The position numbers and the translations under genes are program-made. This document shows positions 6,178 to 7,771 of a DNA stretch of 7,771 bases, in pieces. The number at the start of each line of letters is the position of its first letter. Within the stretch, counting starts at the first letter, position 1. The DNA comes from Bacteroidales bacterium (GTDB lineage Bacteria > Bacteroidota > Bacteroidia > Bacteroidales > VadinHA17): assembly GCA_013314865.1 (NCBI GenBank), contig JABUEV010000102.1, positions 1-7,771 of the forward strand, read 5' to 3'. The notes under the pieces were generated by a model. It ran no database searches. It was not told where the DNA came from and saw only the letters and a list, made by a program, of their open reading frames with translations.

Positions 6178-7376
6178 TAAGCCTGGTCAAGCATTTCCAG
6201 GGCAGTTTTCAGACGTCTGACTGCTTCAATAAGCAGATTGTCAGATGTGGCATAGGAGATGCGTATGCACCCGGGGGCTCCGAATGCATCACCGCCAACT
6301 ACTGCTACCTGGGCTTTGTCAAGAAGGTAAAGGGCCAGATCATCTGTACTGTTTATCCTGAAACCATCGTAAGACTTTCCGAGATAATGACTTACGTCAG
6401 GCATGACGTAAAACGCTCCCTGCGGAACTCTGAATTTCAAACCTTTAATATCTTTGAGCAGACCGCATATTAAGTCTCTCCTCCGCAAAAAAGCATTCCG
6501 CATCTCTTCCCTTGAACTGCTCTTTCCCTGAAGAGCTGCCAGTGCCGCACGCTGGGCTATCGAACATACCCCGGAAGTGAACTGCCCCTGCAGTTTGTTG
6601 CACGCCTTTGCAATCCAGACAGGAGCGCCTATGTACCCAATTCTCCAGCCTGTCATCGCATATCCCTTCGAAACTCCATTTACCGTAATAACACGGTCAT
6701 AAATGAAATCATTCGACGCCATGCTTATATGTTTGCCTTCAAATATTATATGCTCATAAATCTCATCCGAAAGAATAAACAAACCTTCATGCCTCTCCAC
6801 AACCCGTGCAATTTGCTTAATCTCATCGCCTGAATAGACCATCCCGGTCGGATTTGAGGGAGAGTTGAAAATGATAAGCCTGGTTTTATCAGTAATAGCC
6901 GACTCAAGCTGATCGGGAGTCACTTTAAAATCATTCTCAAGAAGCGACTCTACAACTACAGGTTTACCGCCTGCAAGTATAACCTGATCAAAATAACTTA
7001 CCCAGTATGGAGCCAGGAGTATTACTTCATCTCCCGGATTGATTATTGAAAGGATTACGTTGATTATCGAATGCTTCCCCCCTGCCGATACAACTATCTG
7101 TTCCACTGTGTATTTCAAGCCATTCTCCTCCAGAAACTTCCTTGAAATGGCTTCCCTGAGATCATTATAACCGGGGACGGGAGGATATTTTGAGTAATTG
7201 TCGTCAATTGCCTTTTTGGCAGCTTCCTTTATATAATCAGGGGTATTGAAATCAGGTTCACCAAGACTGAGACTAATTACATCTATCCCTTTTTCCTTCA
7301 GTTCCCGGCTTTTCTGAGCCATCGCAAGTGTCTGGGAGACTGACATGGCTTTGATGCGTTCTGACAGGTATTCCAT
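6177..7376 (-). CDS. Class I PLP-dependent aminotransferase, aspartate/prephenate type
   Basis: This fold-type I aminotransferase belongs to the subgroup Ib enzymes, which move amino groups between aspartate (or glutamate) and 2-oxo acids; some members also use prephenate. The 399-residue length is standard. Visible key residues are the GEPDFNTP block at 39-46, Lys101 in GGKHS, Asn175 in SPSNPTG, Asp204 and Tyr207 in LSDEIYEH, the PLP-binding Lys237 in GVSKGYAMTGWR with Arg245, and the substrate-carboxylate Arg372 in CIRISYA. The Lys in GGK occurs in Thermus-type aspartate aminotransferases, where it helps bind the distal carboxylate, so an acidic substrate is favoured. Databases often label such genes aspC, but sequence alone does not separate aspartate from prephenate activity, so I give no symbol. 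The start at 7376 precedes MEYLSERIKAMSVSQT, a normal N-terminus. The gene is convergent with the nitroreductase and divergent from the 3'-edge gene. Confidence 0.93.
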   Translation of the reverse strand: MEYLSERIKAMSVSQTLAMAQKSRELKEKGIDVISLSLGEPDFNTPDYIKEAAKKAIDDNYSKYPPVPGYNDLREAISRKFLEENGLKYTVEQIVVSAGGKHSIINVILSIINPGDEVILLAPYWVSYFDQVILAGGKPVVVESLLENDFKVTPDQLESAITDKTRLIIFNSPSNPTGMVYSGDEIKQIARVVERHEGLFILSDEIYEHIIFEGKHISMASNDFIYDRVITVNGVSKGYAMTGWRIGYIGAPVWIAKACNKLQGQFTSGVCSIAQRAALAALQGKSSSREEMRNAFLRRRDLICGLLKDIKGLKFRVPQGAFYVMPDVSHYLGKSYDGFRINSTDDLALYLLDKAQVAVVGGDAFGAPGCIRISYATSDNLLIEAVRRLKTALEMLDQA

Positions 7377-7388
7377 ATAATCTGCTTC

Positions 7389-7407
7389 TTTTAATAATTA
7401 ATTAAAA
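7389..7407. repeat. Inverted repeat in the aminotransferase leader
   Basis: TTTTAAT (7389-7395) and ATTAAAA (7401-7407) are perfect arms around AATTA. The repeat lies between the proposed -7 element and the aminotransferase start, so it would be in the 5' leader. The same heptamers, in opposite order, form the core of the repeat before pckA. In DNA this AT-rich the likeness may be chance. Confidence 0.25.
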
Positions 7408-7425
7408 ACAATGACCAGTTTGATT

Positions 7426-7433
7426 CAAATATA
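7426..7433 (-). promoter_or_regulatory. -7 promoter element for the aminotransferase gene
   Basis: On the minus strand this reads TATATTTG, a full match to the Bacteroidota -7 consensus TAnnTTTG. It lies about 50 nt before the aminotransferase ATG, a reasonable leader length. The tetramer 19 nt upstream is TAAG rather than TTTG, so the -33 element is poor. Confidence 0.45.
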
Positions 7434-7454
7434 AAAGTATAAATTAAAAAATCT

Positions 7455-7462
7455 TAAGTTTG
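7455..7462 (+). promoter_or_regulatory. -7 promoter element for the 3'-edge gene
   Basis: TAAGTTTG fully matches TAnnTTTG and sits 20 nt before the ATG at 7483. A TTTG occurs upstream at 7419-7422 but is too far for standard spacing. Together with the opposite-strand element at 7426-7433 it suggests back-to-back promoters in this spacer. Confidence 0.45.
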
Positions 7463-7482
7463 TAAAGATAAAATCAAAAATC

Positions 7483-7771
7483 ATGGAACTTATTTCTGAA
7501 ATATTGAAGATAACAATCCCTTCATTGATTGTCTCAATTACAGTATGGCTGACACTCAGATACATGCTTAAGAGCGACCAGGAAAAAAGAAGGCAGGAAC
7601 TGATACTCCAGTCAGGCAGGACTGTAACTCCCATCAGGCTGCAGGCCTACGAAAGGATTGTCCTGTTTCTTGAGAGAATTTCCCTGGAATCCCTGCTGGT
7701 GAGAGTAAGCAGTCCGGATATGACAGTAGCACAGCTTCATTCAGCTCTGCTTACAACAATCAGAAGCGAGT
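7483..7771 (+). CDS. Membrane-anchored protein of unknown function, N-terminal part (runs off window)
   Basis: An open frame starts at ATG 7483 and continues for 96 codons to the window edge without a stop. The product begins MELISEILKITIPSLIVSIT, giving one hydrophobic helix at about residues 8-27, then a charged segment KSDQEKRRQELILQ (about 30-43). A soluble region follows containing TPIRLQAYERIVLFLERISLESLLVR and later TVAQLHSALLTTIRSE. This layout resembles a conserved Bacteroidota protein family without known function (I recall it as DUF7935-like, from memory and unverified). A promoter-like TAAGTTTG lies 20 nt upstream, and the coding strand agrees with the real codon pattern better than the opposite-strand frame at 7425-7634. 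It diverges from the aminotransferase. Function is unknown; the rest of the protein lies beyond the window. Confidence 0.82.
   Translation, partial: MELISEILKITIPSLIVSITVWLTLRYMLKSDQEKRRQELILQSGRTVTPIRLQAYERIVLFLERISLESLLVRVSSPDMTVAQLHSALLTTIRSE

Noticed and set aside
7425..7634. Minus-strand 69-residue open frame near the right edge
   Set aside because: It is opposite the start of the membrane-anchored gene and crosses both promoter-like elements; the plus-strand frame is longer and protein-like.
1..7771. Mobile element, phage, CRISPR or defence system
   Set aside because: No terminal repeats, transposase or integrase motifs, repeat-spacer array or defence domains are visible; every sizeable frame is a housekeeping or stress gene, apart from the unknown gene at the edge.

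Overview
The window looks like an ordinary chromosomal stretch from an anaerobic or microaerophilic member of the Bacteroidota. The case is cumulative: an ATP-type PEP carboxykinase and a pyruvate, phosphate dikinase side by side; a lemA-htpX pair; rubrerythrin; weak or absent Shine-Dalgarno sequences; AT-rich spacers; two spacer sites matching the Bacteroidota -7 element TAnnTTTG; and a truncated 3'-end gene that resembles a membrane-anchored protein I associate with this phylum. Genes are densely packed, and I see no tRNA, rRNA, CRISPR array, insertion sequence or phage gene.

Layout. (1) 1-786, +: C-terminal third of pyruvate, phosphate dikinase, followed by a clear intrinsic terminator (807-840). 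(2) 841-1005: spacer with a perfect inverted repeat (915-935) upstream of pckA. (3) 1006-3288, +: pckA and plsY, 6 nt apart and probably one transcript. (4) 4850-3338, -: lemA then htpX, 4 nt apart, convergent with plsY. (5) 4851-4975: divergent AT-rich promoter region with two short palindromes. (6) 4976-6116, +: rubrerythrin and an FMN nitroreductase, 28 nt apart. (7) 7376-6177, -: class I aminotransferase of the aspartate/prephenate type, convergent with the nitroreductase. (8) 7377-7482: divergent promoter region. (9) 7483-7771, +: start of a membrane-anchored protein that runs off the window.

How the genes fit together. ppdK and pckA both act at the PEP-pyruvate-oxaloacetate node, and the aminotransferase probably draws on oxaloacetate/aspartate or a related 2-oxo acid. 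plsY makes lysophosphatidic acid for membrane lipids. lemA-htpX (inner-membrane proteolysis) and rubrerythrin-nitroreductase (peroxide and redox handling) form two divergent, stress-flavoured units sharing one spacer.

I did not find a convincing undescribed system. The points most worth checking are the inverted repeat before pckA, the shared lemA/rubrerythrin control region, the translation starts of pckA and rubrerythrin, and the uncharacterised gene cut off at the right edge.
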